NCBI RefSeq assembly: GCF_001949145.1
Contig: NW_019091415.1
Coordinates: forward strand, 1,361,091-1,425,090
Length of the DNA stretch: 64,000 nt
From: Acanthaster planci
Lineage: Eukaryota > Echinodermata > Asteroidea > Valvatida > Acanthasteridae
Direction of reading: 5' to 3'
The notes beneath the pieces are model-generated. The model ran no database searches, had not been told where the DNA came from, and worked only from the letters and a program-made list of their open reading frames with translations. Below are positions 11,809 to 24,129 of the stretch, piece after piece. Both the position numbers and the translations under genes were made by a program. Numbering within the stretch: the first letter of the stretch is position 1; each line of letters opens with the position of its first letter.

Positions 11809-12400
11809 GTTTCCCACTTTGGTTTATTTATTTTTATTGTTTCTTTCATTATGATAATGCTTATCCATGTATTACAGTTAAAATTTACTTAATCCCTGTG
11901 TCTGATTGGTGGACTTACCTTTCATATCTTGTCGTGTAACGTTGGTTTCATTGGATCAGATGTTGGGTGTTGTTCCCAACAGGAGCATTTGACTGAACAT
12001 TGTTTGGATGTTGTTCCTCAGTGCTGTCATCGTCATATTGTGAGTTTCTTTAGGTTTGATGAGGTCTTTTCGATTTTGTCTGATTTAACACCGTCTGATT
12101 TCACAATGTATGATCACGCTCTTTGCATACCCGAGTGACGACTGCTTTTGTCCATACTTGAGGATTTCTGGGATTCTGCACTCTACACGATTGTGTCTCC
12201 AGGGTGAAACGTGGTGGGAGATTGGATATTTTTGTCGGAGTTTGTTTTCTGTTTTTGTTGTTTCTCCTGTTGTAGCTTTTTTGTTACATTGGTCGAAGTT
12301 CTTGGTGTCATAACTTAGGGTTAATGGGGAGAAGTGTACGTGTTCTCTTTCCCATAAGCAGTTGGGCTGGTGAGGCATTTAAACCTTCCAGTGGCATGTG
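11809..12400 (-). pseudogene. Gypsy integrase C-terminus, copy A
   Basis: Minus-strand translation gives 'SPAQLLMGKRTRTLLP' (about 12370-12320), then frame-shifted text matching the lysine- and glutamine-rich tail and 'HPGDT'-like region of Gypsy integrases. It matches the plus-strand tail at 30758-31150 residue for residue in many places, so both come from one family. The purine tract at 11809-11820 separates it from the LTR. Stops and frameshifts are frequent; it is dead. The 5' part of the element is missing. Confidence 0.75.
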
Positions 12401-12770
12401 CATTGAATGAAAGCAGGGTATAGGTTTTTGTGATCTGCTTTTGCTTTGCACATTGTGTTCTTAAAAATTTTTATAGCGCTTGAATTTAAGCTTTACCATT
12501 TGATTTGGGATAACCATGGGAACTGGTCACATGCTTGAAGTTGTAATTCGCACCGAAAGACTTAGAAATCACGCGATGTGTGATACGGTCCATTGTCTGA
12601 AATTAACTTGTAGTGGCCTTTAACTTTACTGCCTCCAAACGTGAGCAGTAAGCAGGTCACAAGTTCATAAGTTCAGAGTAGCCTATAAGCCATAAATCCA
12701 AGTGTGGGGTTAGCAACCCCACCTGTATATAGCTACAGAAACGTCACGCGAGAGAGGAACAGAGAACTCA
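12400..12770. other. Intergenic DNA, nothing recognised
   Basis: No coding similarity or clear repeat was seen. The segment lies between the Gypsy fragment and the LINE tail. Confidence 0.4.
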
Positions 12771-13135
12771 TTCCTGGTAGAGGAAAGTTTCTCTTTCAGA
12801 GGACGTATGAAGTCTTGCGTTGAAAGCAGGATATCAGAGGCCACAGGATGGATCCTCTTTTATTTGACCAGGTGCACCACTTCTGGAACCTGGAACGATA
12901 AGACCATGTACCAGGGTGGAAAGGTAAGCCAGATTGCAGCAGACAATGCCACAAGCGCTCACTTGGAACTCCCAGTGAAAAAGAAAAAGAGGCTGGCCAC
13001 GAAAAACCTCCAGGCAGATTGGCATCACCTGGAGACAACTTGAGGAAAGGGCACAGGACAGAGCTCTCTGGAGGTCTCTTACAGACGGCCCTTATCCTGG
13101 AAAGGTTCTTCCTGTTTAATTACTGCTGGTGATAC
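12770..13135 (+). pseudogene. LINE ORF2 C-terminal tail
   Basis: The frame ending at 13118 reads 'KRKRGWPRKT' and, after a few residues, 'GITWRQLEERAQDRALWRSL'. This is the arginine-rich 'GRP..TW' tail followed by 'TW..LE..AQDR..WR', the standard C-terminus of jockey/RTE-type LINE proteins. Upstream frames contain stops. It ends in a normal stop, so this is the true 3' end of a 5'-truncated copy. Confidence 0.75.
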
Positions 13136-13184
13136 ATTAATAATGTAATTTTACAGATGTTTGTGCAGTTTTGTGATTATTGAA

Positions 13185-13275
13185 ATGCGAGCAAAGGAAA
13201 TTTCCCCCTACATGAAATGCGAGCAAAGCAAATTTCCACCTACATGCATGTTTGAATAATTGGACAATAAAACTG
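13185..13275 (+). repeat. Two 32-bp tandem units and LINE 3' tail
   Basis: GAAATGCGAGCAAAGGAAAT and its continuation to CTACAT are repeated once with two changes at 13183-13250, followed by GGACAATAAAACTGAACTGAA, a polyadenylation-signal-bearing tail of the preceding LINE. Confidence 0.65.
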
Positions 13276-13284
13276 AACTGAACC

Positions 13285-15190
13285 AGTGCAACACGCACTC
13301 GAGAGTGGAACACCATCTCCACTGCAATCAAAGATATCGCTGTTGTTGCACTAGGGCACACCACCAGATGTCACCTGGACTATTTTGATGGCAACAATAT
13401 GGAGATTAATGGGGGGGCAAACACCGAGTATACAATGTTATAATACACGTTGGGCAGGGCAAAAATCCAAAATTAATTAACATCTCCGGCAAAAATCCAT
13501 CCTTGGAAATATGGAGATTCATGACCTCATGGAAAGGAAGAACGCAGCCCACACAGCCGCCATCAATAACCCGTCATCTATTGCTCTTCGAGCTCAGTTC
13601 GCCGACCACGACCTCCACGGGTTCTTCGATGCCGTCAAGTCCATCTACGGCCCAATCAGAAGCTCTATTGTCCCGGTTTGGTCTGCTGATGGCTCCACCC
13701 CCATGAAGGACCGGCATAGACTTCTCACCCGCTGGGCTGAGTACCTTAGTGAGCTCTTGAGCCGTGTCACCGCCTACCCACGCTTCCACCCATTGTTGAG
13801 CTGGATAATCCACCGACCTTCTCCGAGATCCAGCGGGCAGTCAGGAGCCTGAAGAACAAAGTTGCAGGGCAGGATGGGATCCCTAGAGAGATCTTGAAAT
13901 ATAGTGGTCTAAGCTCCTTTGGCGTCTCCACCAGTTCATCAGTGATATCTGGGCGGCTGAGGCTCTTCCTCACCAGTGAAAGGATGTCAACGTCGTCACT
14001 GTCTACAAGAGGAAAGGAGATAAGTCCATCTGTGGAAACTACCGTGGCATTTCGATCCTGTCGGTAGCCCGGAAGGTTCTAGCCAGGGTGGTGCTGCACT
14101 GTGTCCTTGCTTCTATTCTCAATATTGCATTCCCAGAGTCTCAATGTGGCTTTTGGAAGAACATGAGCACCACGGACATGATCTTCGTTGCCCGCCTTCT
14201 CCAGTAGAAGGTAGGGAGAAGCATCGTGATCTCTATATCGCCTTCTTATACCTCTCAAAGGCCTTCGAAAATGTCAACAGAAGTTCCATACTGGTATGCT
14301 TGCCTGTATGCTGGTCGCGGTCTTGAGCCGGAATCTTTTGAGGTCCAGGTATGGGTATGTTCTTGCGCCAGTGCTCTTCAACATCTACCTCGCGGCCGTC
14401 TTCCGTCGCTCCCAGGGGCAACTCTGCCTGGATGATGGAGTCACTCTCCGCTACCGGCTGGATGGTAGCCTTTTCGACCTGCATGCTGCGGCTCCAGGCC
14501 AGCAGTAAGACTTGAAACTATCTCCAAAATGCAATACGCAGACGGCACAACTTTCGTCAGCCACACACTGGACGGCCTATGGAGAGCTCTCTCTACCATT
14601 ACCGCTCTGGGCTGGTCACCAATGCCCAGAAGACAGAGGTTCTTCGACAAGTCGTGCCCACAGGTGTCCAGGTAGCCGAGGCATCAGAGTACAGTTTGCA
14701 GTCGGCACTGGGGACCTCAGCCAGGTAAACAGCTTCGTCTACCTTGGCAGCATCCTGCCGTCGTCCAGCCGTATCACAGACGAGGTGCAGAACAGGATCA
14801 GACGGGCTTCCAGTGCCTTTGGCCGCCTGGCTCATCATGTGTTTTTCAACTGCGACCTCACTATCTCCACCAATGTCGCCGTATACAGAGCCGTCTGCTT
14901 GTCCACTCTACTTTATGACTGCGAGGCCTGGACCCTATACTTGTCGTCCTTCCACATCCAGTGCTTGCAGCAGACCTTTGGGATCAACTGCATTTATGAC
15001 TGTGAGGAGCGTCGCCGCTGGAGGCACGAGTGCCAGAGTCATGGTCCCCTGTCCCCGACGACAGTATCCCCTGTCCCACCTGCGGAAAGCGGTGCGCCTC
15101 TTAGGTTTGGTCTCTCCAGCCATCAACTGGTCCATCAGAGGCACTGGCACCATCATTGACTCAACTTCTTTTTTATTTACTGTGGGGGGA
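13285..15190 (+). pseudogene. RTE-like LINE reverse transcriptase with C-terminal zinc finger
   Basis: Plus-strand protein blocks in order: 'HLDYFDGNNMEI' (about 13365-13400), 'HGFFDAVKSIYGP' (13615-13655), 'NKVAGQDGIPREILKYSGL' (about 13855-13912), 'NYRGISILSVARKVLARV' (14036-14090), 'ESQCGFWKNMSTTDMIFVAR' (14137-14196), 'VLAPVLFNIYLAAVFRRSQG' (14360-14420), 'SFVYLGSILPSSSRITDEV' (14728-14785) and 'AVYRAVCLSTLLYDCEAWT' (14878-14935). The tail has 'CPTCGKRCAS' and 'FGLSSHQLVHQRH', a C2H2 finger split by a frameshift, typical of this LINE group. Many frameshifts and the lost YADD-equivalent region show it is inactive. The endonuclease at 28380-29330 belongs to the same kind of element. Confidence 0.85.
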
Positions 15191-15439
15191 GACGTCATCG
15201 TTGATACCGACGGACGTCCAGAAGGAAGGACCAATTTTTGTAAAAGCGGCGATGTGAAGTTAGTTACTTATTCCTCACTTGAATGTCAATACTCAGTGTT
15301 GAATAAGTAACCGTTTGATATTCAACGTTGAACATGTAAAAGTTTGACTTTCGGCGAGTGCTCAGGATGCACATCCCTTCAACGATGGAGCGCACCGCCT
15401 ACATTTGAGGGGTTGTTTGACCCCGAAAACCCTATGCTC

Positions 15440-15990
15440 CGTTGAAGAGAACAGTGAGATCAGCTTCAGTAAAATCTCCAGGCGGGACATGGGGTCTGGG
15501 TATTTAATTTTGGTTTGAGAAAGTGTGGTGTGATGCATTCACTCTCCTACTCTGGGTTGTAAGGAAGAACTCCATTGACAAGACTCCGGTCAAAGCATTT
15601 TGACCGGGAAAACTGCCTTACCCTGGTTGAAATGGAGGCAGTGGGGTCGCTAGTCTACAGGCACACTTGAAAAAAAGTTTAGACCCGGTGTATGGGCTTG
15701 ATATATTTTCGCTCGATTGCATGACTGAAATAGTTGGGATGAAAACAGCAGGTGTAAAAGACCGTTTTTCCCTCAAATAACAATAATGCTGTAAAAAACT
15801 GTCACTTACATTTCATGGCTTGTTAGACTGGAATAAACCCCATGCCTCAGGTGGCAAGGAGTTGTGGGTGATTGAGGAGAGCAATGAGATCAGCTTCAGT
15901 GTTATCTCCTGGCGGGGCATTGGGTTTGGGTATTTTATTTCAATTTGAAAACAGTTTGGTCTGATGCATTCACTTTCCTACTCTGGCTCT
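15440..15990. repeat. Two ~110-bp direct repeats 430 bp apart
   Basis: The segment starting GAGATCAGCTTCAG at about 15459 and again at about 15887 is shared, continuing through TCTGATGCATTCAC-like text to CTACTCTGG (15550 and 15985). Identity is roughly 80 percent by eye. No coding function is recognised; the rest of 15190-16740 is also blank except a small hairpin GTTACTTATTC / GAATAAGTAAC (15264-15310). Confidence 0.6.
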
Positions 15991-16744
15991 GTCATTCCCT
16001 TGAAATTCATGTCCACTGGAAATCAGAAAAACAAATCAGCTGAAAAGAGCTGATGATGGATTCCAGTCAGGAAGCAGTGTTCAGGTCACGTAACTCTCAG
16101 TTAGACAGCGGCTTTATTTTCCAAATAGAAGTGCAGCAATAAAATATTTTTCATCTTGAATTAAACTTCGTAGTTTGAACCGTCATTTCCAGGTAAAGAT
16201 TAATCGTGAATACACCTATACACTTTAGAAAATCCATTAAATTCAATCGGAAGATATAAAAACGGTAATTTCATTAAATTCGTACTAGTTCGTCATAAAG
16301 CAAAGATTGAATACATATCCCACAGAAAACGTCTTCGGAAAGGGGGTTCCGCGTAAGTTCGGTTATTTCTAGACACGGGGAATGCCAACACAGAAGTGCT
16401 GGAGCGCTAAAATGGGACCGGCGAAAAAACGAAAGAGTACAAAATCAACAGCGCTCTTCATTAAATATTGGCACGTGAACTCTGTCGCGTTACAGTCGTG
16501 TGGATGGTTTTCCTGGGAGTCGAATTCACGCAAGGAGCCCTGGAAACAGTGCCACTTTGTGCGACCAAAGACCCAGGTTTCCAAACTCAAACCTCGGACT
16601 CTAGAAAACTGTTCGAGCAATCTTAACGCCCAGGAATGTGAGCTCGTTTTGGTGAAAATATACCTCTATCGATTGGTAGCTGAACAGTTGCTGAACCGCA
16701 CACGATTCTGTGTGACCAACATTTGACCCCAGGCCACGGTGAAT

Positions 16745-17628
16745 GACCCCACAGTGGTCCAGAATATTCTACTTGCAGGTTCTCAAAGTTTCTTGTAAGC
16801 TGAAGTAATTTCTAGTTGAATAATGTTCTACGTACATTCCGAAAGTTTCCTGTAGGGTTACCACGCAACTCCAAAAGTCTGTTCAAAGAAACTTATGTAA
16901 TAATGAGAACTTTGTAGAAACTAAGAAATTTTAGAAGAGTTGTAGACAACAAAAGACGGGCTGACAAGGACAGAGAGAAACACACACACCAAGAAGGATT
17001 TTGGAAGGCAATTCTACCATAAACGGGCTTTGGGAAGTTGACGTAGTAGACTTGTTGCCTTCTGCACCATTTCAACCTGTGGTGGCAAGTCGTCTGTGGA
17101 GCGACACTTGCAAGAAAAGTTCGTCCAGACCAATTGAAGTGCAGAGCTGAAGTTTGTTTCGGAAGAGACAGTTTGTGAACTGAATCCAGTTCCAGTTTGT
17201 TGGAGCATCAAGTCCTGTATTTGCCACGGTCATCACACCCTCGCCATTTCGTCTCGAGCCCGGTCGTTCTTATTCGACGTGGTCTTTGTCCCCGTTGCAG
17301 CTCACAAGGACTAAACTCTTTTTCGCCATCTGTGGAGTCCAGCATTCTTCACTGTTGTGCCTGCCAAGCTCTAGCCCGTAAGAACATCTTTTTTTGTATA
17401 AGATCTTTCTTTCTTCTTTATCCTTATCACTGTAAACTAGTTCCAATCAGCATCTTCTTTGTTATCCTTATATTTTACCTCCTAAGTGTAACATTGTCAT
17501 TAAATCTTAACTGTTTATTTGTTCCTTATATCAGTGTGATCTTGTTTTATTTCTTTCTTGCATCGGAGAAAATTCACGCTTTGGAATAATTACCATTCTT
17601 AAATATTTTGGAGTTTTTCGGATCGTAA
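16745..17628 (+). mobile_element. LTR fragment, second Gypsy family, plus strand
   Basis: The segment 17100-17628 matches the reverse complement of 22060-22580 and of 25808-26060. Shared text includes GAAGTGCAGAGCTGAAGTTT (near 17137), GAGACAGTTTGTGAACTGAA (near 17165) and the 3' terminus TTTTTCGGATCGTAACA ending at 17628. The terminal ...TAACA and recurrence in three places fit an LTR; the 5' boundary is a guess. No internal coding region adjoins it, so it is probably a solo or truncated LTR. Confidence 0.6.
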
Positions 17629-18465
17629 CAACCATAATAATCATGGAACCGTATTCCACTTCTTAATTTGAAGGAGGCCGTCAATTGAAACACCCCCTTT
17701 GCATACCACAGTGTCAAATGAGCACGAAAAATTGCAACCCCTTCGCTACCAACGTGCCATTCAGGAACAATCTAATCAGCAGGTTGTCTAAAGCGTAATG
17801 ACGCCCTCACTTGAACACCCACTTCTGATTGGTTGATCGACTGCAGGCGGGCATCCTATGCTGCGGTACAAGGTTAGCGTGGGTACCCGATGCGCTGCCA
17901 CTTTTTTCTCGCATCTGACATGCATGTTTCACCCAGCTACGAAATGAGCAACCATGGGCATTATGGGTTTGGATGACAAGGATGAGCCCAGCCCTATGGG
18001 AGAAGTGTATCTGCAAAACGTTAATCTATTTGCATTTTGCTCCATACTCCAATTCATGCCATCCTCTTCTACCAAGTTGGCAGAAAAGGAAATTTTGGGA
18101 AATCCCTTCCAAGCGCACAATTTTTTTTGTCATGGACTGTGATTTGACTAAGAATGTGAATATTAATGCTCCAGTATTGTCAAATCGAAATCACGACTTG
18201 TAGCTCATTCATCCCGCGTTGGCCAGTCACGTTTAATTTCAGCCTGCACAGTGACTGGCGTCCTAACAAATACAGTTAAGGGTGATTTCTTCTTCTTACA
18301 AGCATGTTAAAAACTTTGGGTTTTTTTTTTAAATTGTTTCCTGTATAATACACATCTAATGATCGGCCAGAATAATCCAGGTGATTGTCAAGCAGCAGTA
18401 GGTACTACCGTAATGCCACAAATGTTCCTTAGCAACCTAATGGGTTTTCCTTGTTTCTCTCACAG
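17629..18465. other. Intergenic DNA upstream of the piggyBac remnant
   Basis: No gene was recognised. Short ORFs in both strands near 17930-18200 have no similarity I know. Confidence 0.35.
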
Positions 18466-19980
18466 GCCACACTGAAGCAACACATTCTGAAGAATGGATA
18501 GACTTCACCCCAGCGCAGATCTTCCAGTTATTTTTTCTCGCAAGTAGTGTGAGAGCTACTAGTCACTGAAACCGATTGTTATGCTGAGCCGAGCGTGACA
18601 GAGAAGTCACTGGGCCACCTAAGTCGTTGGTCTCCAACAACCATTCCAGAATGATGGATTTTGTAGCACTACTGGTGGTTATGGGTATCATCAACAAGCG
18701 GCCTCATTACAGCATGTACTGGAGCAACTGGGACATTGTACACAGTGCCATCTATCCGACAACCTTGTCTTGCAACAGATTTATGGCAATTTTCAAATTC
18801 TTCCATCTGAGCAACAACCAATCAGCTCCAAATATGGACACTACTCCTGACAAAAGTCTGCCAATTCGTTTAGACAATAGTACCCTTGTTTCTTCGTAAT
18901 TACAGACCCAGCCAAACCTTGCTCCTGACCAAACCGTGATCAAATTCAAGGGAAGACTATATTCAAACAGCATATGTCAAGAAAGCCAACCAAATGGAGC
19001 ATCAAGTGTTTCTCCTTGAACGAATCTGAACGGGGTACACATGCGCCTGGACAGTGTACACAGGGTCACAAGCACAAACATCAAGTGCCAACTCGGGAGA
19101 CAGACAATGTAGCTGATCATCCCACAGCAGTACCCCGACCTGGTCAAGTTGTTTTGAAACTTGTAGATGGATTTGAAAATCAGAGACAATGCATCTTTGC
19201 TGATAGTTAGTACACCAGCCCTGCTCTTGTTCGTAAGTTAACCTAGCTGGGCTTGTCTTTTGTGGCACTCAGACTCAAGACAACAAGACTCAACCAATTC
19301 CACATTTTGCAAACCCCCAAAGTTTCCTATGGCTAAAGGAGATAAACTCTGCTTTATAAAAAGTCAGGAAAACTGTGTGTTGTATGGCAGGATAAAAAAC
19401 GTGTGACACTTTGACAAAGTATGGCACTGTAGTGTAACTAATACTGTATAACTAATAGTGTAACTAATAAGCGGATAAAACTAATAAGCGGTGTAAAACT
19501 CTCCTACAGGTTATCGTGACATCAACAAACCAAATACTGTCATTGAGTACAACAAGCATATGGGAGGAACTGATCCTGCATCACAACAGTGTGTGTACTA
19601 TGCATATGCTCACAGATCGGTGAAGTGGTTGAAACGAATATTGTGCTCTTCTAGACATGTGTTCTAAACGTAAGAATAGTGTGTAATAGTTTTAACACCA
19701 ATCGTAAACTGCCAAATTTTGATTTTTGTCTCTATCTGATCTAAGGCCTGCTATCAGTAGGGAACAGTGGAGGTGCCGTACATGTGCACAAGAGCATCCC
19801 TTGTATGTCAGGAAACGTACAGCATTATTCAGGCAAAAACTAGGCAAATCGCAACTGTTTTGTTTGCAGTACCAAAGCTTGAAAGCTTGGAGAAGGCAAA
19901 TCCGCATGATTTGTAAGACGTGTAATAAGCCAATGTGTGACATTGGATGCTTTGAGAAATTTCACTCCTAAGATTCCTTA
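18466..19980 (+). pseudogene. piggyBac-type transposase pseudogene
   Basis: The plus strand shows the DDE_Tnp_1_7 layout: 'SEEWIDFTPAQIFQLFFLAS' (about 18492-18552), 'MDFVALLVVMGIINKRP' (18650-18700), 'YWSNWDIVHSAIY' with 'SCNRFMAIFKFFHLSNN' (18718-18820), then 'SRKPTKWSIKCFSLNES' (18977-19030), 'PNTVIEYNKHMGGTDPASQQ' (19530-19590) and 'SVKWLKRIL' (about 19618). The C-terminal cysteine-rich domain 'CRTCAQEHPLYVRKRT' and 'ICKTCNKPMCDIGCFEKFHS' (19756-19968) is intact and ends in a stop. Several stops and frameshifts lie between, including after 'STLVSS' at 18897, so it cannot encode a working transposase. Terminal repeats and TTAA duplications were not located. Confidence 0.88.
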
Positions 19981-19984
19981 AATC

Positions 19985-20230
19985 TGTCAACAGTTTGCCA
20001 ATTTTTGTTGGTTTTTATTCCAGTTGACCACAAATGATTCCCCCCTTTCAATGTTGTGGTTGAAACGAGCCAGCATGGTGAAGAAAATAGTGTGATTGAC
20101 TACTTTGGTTTAAAGAATGTGCCAAGTTTTGTTGGGTTTTATTCCAATTGACTAGAAATCCCAATCTCCCTTCCCCCTTCAATGCTGTGGTGGAAACGAA
20201 CGGACCAGCATGGTGTAGTTTCTCCCAACA
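19985..20230 (+). repeat. Direct tandem repeat, period ~131 bp
   Basis: TGCCAATTTTTGTTGG... at about 19994 recurs as TGCCAAGTTTTGTTGGG at about 20122, each followed by the poly-C run with CTTTCAATG/CTTCAATG and by GACCAGCATGG-like text. It lies just downstream of the piggyBac coding end and may be its 3' non-coding part. Confidence 0.6.
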
Positions 20231-20449
20231 TTGAAACGGGGGTGGGGTGACATTCTGTCCAATGATGGTAATTTTTGCTTTTGTTTTCAATGTAGACCTC
20301 TTACATCATTGAAGGTTGAAAACTTAATTTCCTTTTTGTCCGGCTAGTGCTTACTAATACGAATATCTGTTTTGTGAAATTCGGTTGTGAAAACATTAAA
20401 GGCAGACTAAGTAATTAGGTTAGTCTCTAGAAGTTTGTTGTATTAAACT

Positions 20450-21270
20450 ACTCCACTATGTCAATGTTGGTTTATTACTCACTGCTAGTAAAGTCAGGTT
20501 ATGCCCACACAATCTGTAGAGGGCCGCATGCAACCATACCACAGAGAGGGGCTGGCGCTGAAAGGGTTAATACTTCTACCTTGAATAGTTGTTCGATGGG
20601 CATCTGGTTCAATGGTCAGTTCCTCAACGATGGCCGCATTAGTAAGAAGTCCTTTGGACTTTGCAGATTATATCTTTTGTAACAGGAATTTTGGATTTAG
20701 GCCTATATTTAATCGGAAGGAAGCTCTTTTGGAGGAACTTTTCAATTCTCGTCCTCTCCAAAGTCAATTTTCCGACACTCTCCATCAAATCCCCTCCTGG
20801 GTATTTGGAGTCTGTATTGGGGGTCACTGCTCCAATGAGTCCCGATGTCAAGTTTTCCCTGCATCTCCCCCCCCCACTGAGTTTTTGGGAATGGGCCTTT
20901 CACAGAATCATTTCTGTATTTGGTTTGAGTTTCATGTTCCTTGATCATTTTCGGAAGAGGGTTGCGACGGGAAAATGCTAAGCCCTCAAGACTTCAGGTT
21001 TGTCAAATTGTTCCAACATTAATGCACGAGTTCAGCGGCGGCTACAGGCCTGCCCAATGTGCACAACTGTGACGAGATAGGGGTAGGCCTAATTGTTAAC
21101 TTTAAAACTTAATTTTTTAATCGAGACAACGGGAGACCCGTAATGAGATTCAGGGGCTTCTGTCCTTATTGTTTTTGGTGTATAGAGATCGGTTAGACAG
21201 GGAGCAAGTCTATGCAAAAGTCGCCCATCTGTACTGTGCTCAGGTAGCGTATGAGTGGGCCAGATGACCA
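20450..21270. other. No recognised gene; overlapping short ORFs
   Basis: Two overlapping plus-strand frames (20612-20944 and 20661-20981) are open over about 110 codons, but neither resembles a family I know and neither stands out in composition. Probably chance or very old repeat. Confidence 0.25.
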
Positions 21271-21279
21271 TGCCTGGCG

Positions 21280-21582
21280 GTCGCGCTTGCGCTATCAAAG
21301 TTGCAGCGCGCGGGCGGAAAAGTCAGTTCTTCCGCCGTCCCAAGTCTTCAGTTCGTCCAGTTTCCCTAGTCCTACAGTTCTGCACTTGTTCTGCAACTGG
21401 CTAATCTTGTTGCCCTAAAACTAGACAGCAGAGTTTCCAGCTTGCGCGTCAAGGGTGTCCTACTTGGTGAGTTCGGAGAAAAGAGAATCAGCGAGCCTGT
21501 TTCAGCGGATCGCCCGGGGCGGTTGTAGCAGATTGGCCGCTGTTGTTGCTTCCGTTTCCGCCGATAGAGTAGTTGGACAGGT
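21280..21582 (+). other. Possible untranslated first exon with splice donors
   Basis: A locally GC-rich 300-bp stretch ends in GACAG|GTAAGAG at 21582, a near-perfect splice donor; another donor-like CTTG|GTGAGT lies at about 21470. There is no long reading frame. It could be the promoter-proximal exon of a gene or of a retroelement. No transcript evidence is available here. Confidence 0.2.
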
Positions 21583-22059
21583 AAGAGATAATTTTACGTG
21601 ATTTTGTTTTTAGTTGCAGTACTTTTAAATTTTACAGAGTAAGACTGTTTAGCGGCGTGTTTAAAGACTCAATTCCCACAGAGTAAGGAATTGAGAGCAC
21701 GGACCTACACTGGGGGAATTCAGACGGCTGTGTTGTGTTACAGAGAAACCTGCGCGGTGTAGTGACAGGTAGACAACCCACCATTGTTTGACCAATTCCG
21801 GGGTCGTGACTCGAGATAAACCACTGCTTAACATGTCGCAGTGCAAGGCCAATTCTCTAGCGAGGGTTGTTAAAAAAACGACTGTACAGTAGAGTTAGAG
21901 CGAGAATATTTCCCAAATTTTGGCGACATGATTAATGTGTCAAGTGCCACCGATGTATTAGAGTTGTGCCAGTCCACTAGCGTATAGCGTATTGTGTAAG
22001 AGGCCAGTTGCAAAGCAGAGAGAAAGAAAAACTTTATTAATAATTTTCAGAGATAAAAG

Positions 22060-22600
22060 TGTTACAATCCGAAAAATTCGAAACTGTATTACGGATGGGT
22101 ATTATTTTGTAGCTTGAATTTTCTCCGAAGCAACAAAGAAATCAAACAAGGTCACACTGACACAAGCAACAAATAAATAATTATGATTTAATGAGAATGT
22201 TACACTTAGCTTGTCAGAAATGAGGATAACAAGGAAACTACGGATTGGAACAATAGTTTACAATGATGAGGTTATAAAGAATGAAGAAAAGATCTTGTAT
22301 AAATCAGTGGATCTGACGGGCGAGAGCTTGGTGGGCACTACCATGGGGGATGCTAATCTCTACGGATGGTGGAAAACAGATCAGTCCTTGAAATGAGATG
22401 CAAAGGGGACAAAGACAACATCAAATAAGAATGACAGGGCTCGAGAAAAACGGTAAATACGGGCTTTGATGATCCCACAACTGAAACTGGATTCAGTTCA
22501 CGAACTGTCTCTTCCAGACCAAAATTCAGCTCTGCTTTTCACTTGGTCTAGAGGAAGTTTTCTTACACGTGTATAGATAAAATCTCCCTCCAATAAGGAA
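22060..22600 (-). mobile_element. 3' LTR of second Gypsy family
   Basis: On the minus strand it ends ...CGGATTGTAACA at 22060, as does the copy ending at 17628 (CGGATCGTAACA). Shared segments are CTCCGAAGCAACAAAGAAAT (22128-22147) and AACTGTCTCTTCCAGACC (near 22507). It stands at the left, downstream of the minus-strand RT/RNase H that starts near 24000, which is where a 3' LTR belongs. Confidence 0.6.
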
Positions 22601-22859
22601 AGAAAAATTTCGGAGGAAATTTTTGTCTCAGAAAAAGAGGTTCTAACATAAACCCAAAATTATCAAATCTTAAACTTACAATCAAGTGCTTTTTGCAAAG
22701 TAACAAATGTACAGCAAATTAAAACTCTTACTTTTCAGACAAAGAAATAAATGTCACTGTAATTAATTACAAGGATCTTAACTCTGGATAGAGCACCAGC
22801 AATACCATTGCTCCTTCCGCCAATGCGGACAATCTTGAGTGGTTAAGGTTGCAAAATCA

Positions 22860-24010
22860 AACTCCACCGAAATAATCTTTGATTCTTGGTCTTAAACTCT
22901 CCAAAAACGCAAGTGGAATGTGATCTGTGTAAATGGTTTCTCCGGCACTATTTGTAACATACACTTCAAAGTGTTGCGCGGCAAGAATTAAGCCCAATGC
23001 CTCCTTTTCAATTGTGGAATATTTTGCTTAGTTTTTATTCAACTTCTTTGAGAAATAACTGATTGGTCGCTCGATGCCTGATTCATCATCTTGGAGAAAA
23101 ACTTCGGCACAGCCAGAACTGAATCGTTCGTTCAGATTGCCTTCGATTTCTCAAATGCATTTCGGCATGAGTCAGACCAAACAAACTTCACATTCTTTCG
23201 CAAGAGTTTAGTCAGAGGAGTAGCAATAATGCTGAAATTGGGAACCAACTTTTTGTAAAATCCCCTCATACCTAGAAATATCATAAGTTCCCTTTTCCCT
23301 GTAGGTACGGGAAACCCTTGAATAGCCTGAATATTTGCTATTCGGGGTAGCACGTAACCCTGACCTACCACCTGACCTGAAAGTAGGTCACTGTTGCTTT
23401 AGAAAAACTCACTCCTTTTGAGTTTGATCACTAGGTTCGCTTCAGAAAGTTTCTTAGCTCACTCACAGGTTTCAGATGGCCTTCCCAGCTATCGCTGTAC
23501 ACCTGAACGTCAATGTAGACAACACAATTCTCAAGCCCAGCAATAATTTGACTCATCATTCTCTGAAATGTAGCTGGGGTATTTTTCATCACAAAAGGCA
23601 TCTTTTTTATTGGTACAGACTATCTGATGACCCAAATGGGGAAATTTCTTTGGCTTTGTCAGCCTGAGGCACTTCCCAATAGCCTTTTAACAAGTCTATT
23701 TTACTGACAAATGCAGAATTTCCCATTCTATCGATGCAGTCTTCAAACCTAAGAAGAGGATAGGAATCGATCTCAGTTACTGCACTGACATTTCGATAAT
23801 CTATGAAGACCTTTAGGCTTTGGTACCATGACAATGGGAGAACTCCATGAACTCTAGCTAGGTTCTACAATGTCATGCTCCAACATGAACTTAATTTCTT
23901 CTCAAACCTTTGATAATTTGTCAGTGTTAAGTCTATACGGTGCCAGTTTCATAAGTCTTGTGTCTCCAACACCAACTTCATCAACACCAACATCTTGAAC
24001 AGCCACTGAT
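22860..24010 (-). pseudogene. Gypsy pol remnant: RT and RNase H
   Basis: Minus strand, in order: 'GDTRLMKLAPYRLN' (about 23972-23930), 'VFIDYRNVSAVTEIDSYPL' (about 23810-23755), 'CIDRMGNSAFVSKIDLLKGY' (23743-23683), then 'IQAIQGFPVPTGKRELMIFL' (23325-23270), 'RGFYKKLVPNFSIIATPLTK' (23265-23200), and RNase H text 'LQDDESGIERPISYFSKKLN' (about 23098-23038) followed by 'YSTIEKEALGLILAAQHFEV' (about 23020-22960). The RT catalytic box segment between about 23640 and 23400 is badly decayed. In-frame stops and frameshifts throughout; inactive. Integrase is missing, and the region meets the 3' LTR after a deletion. Confidence 0.8.
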
Positions 24011-24129
24011 GTGTGGCCAAGTTTGCCAGAACAGAATTGTTAGTACCTTTGAAGCAGGCCTGACAAATCTCTTAATTGGTCAAGGATTGGTCAATCATTC
24101 AAATGGTCAAGGGTTTTGCCCACGTTGGC

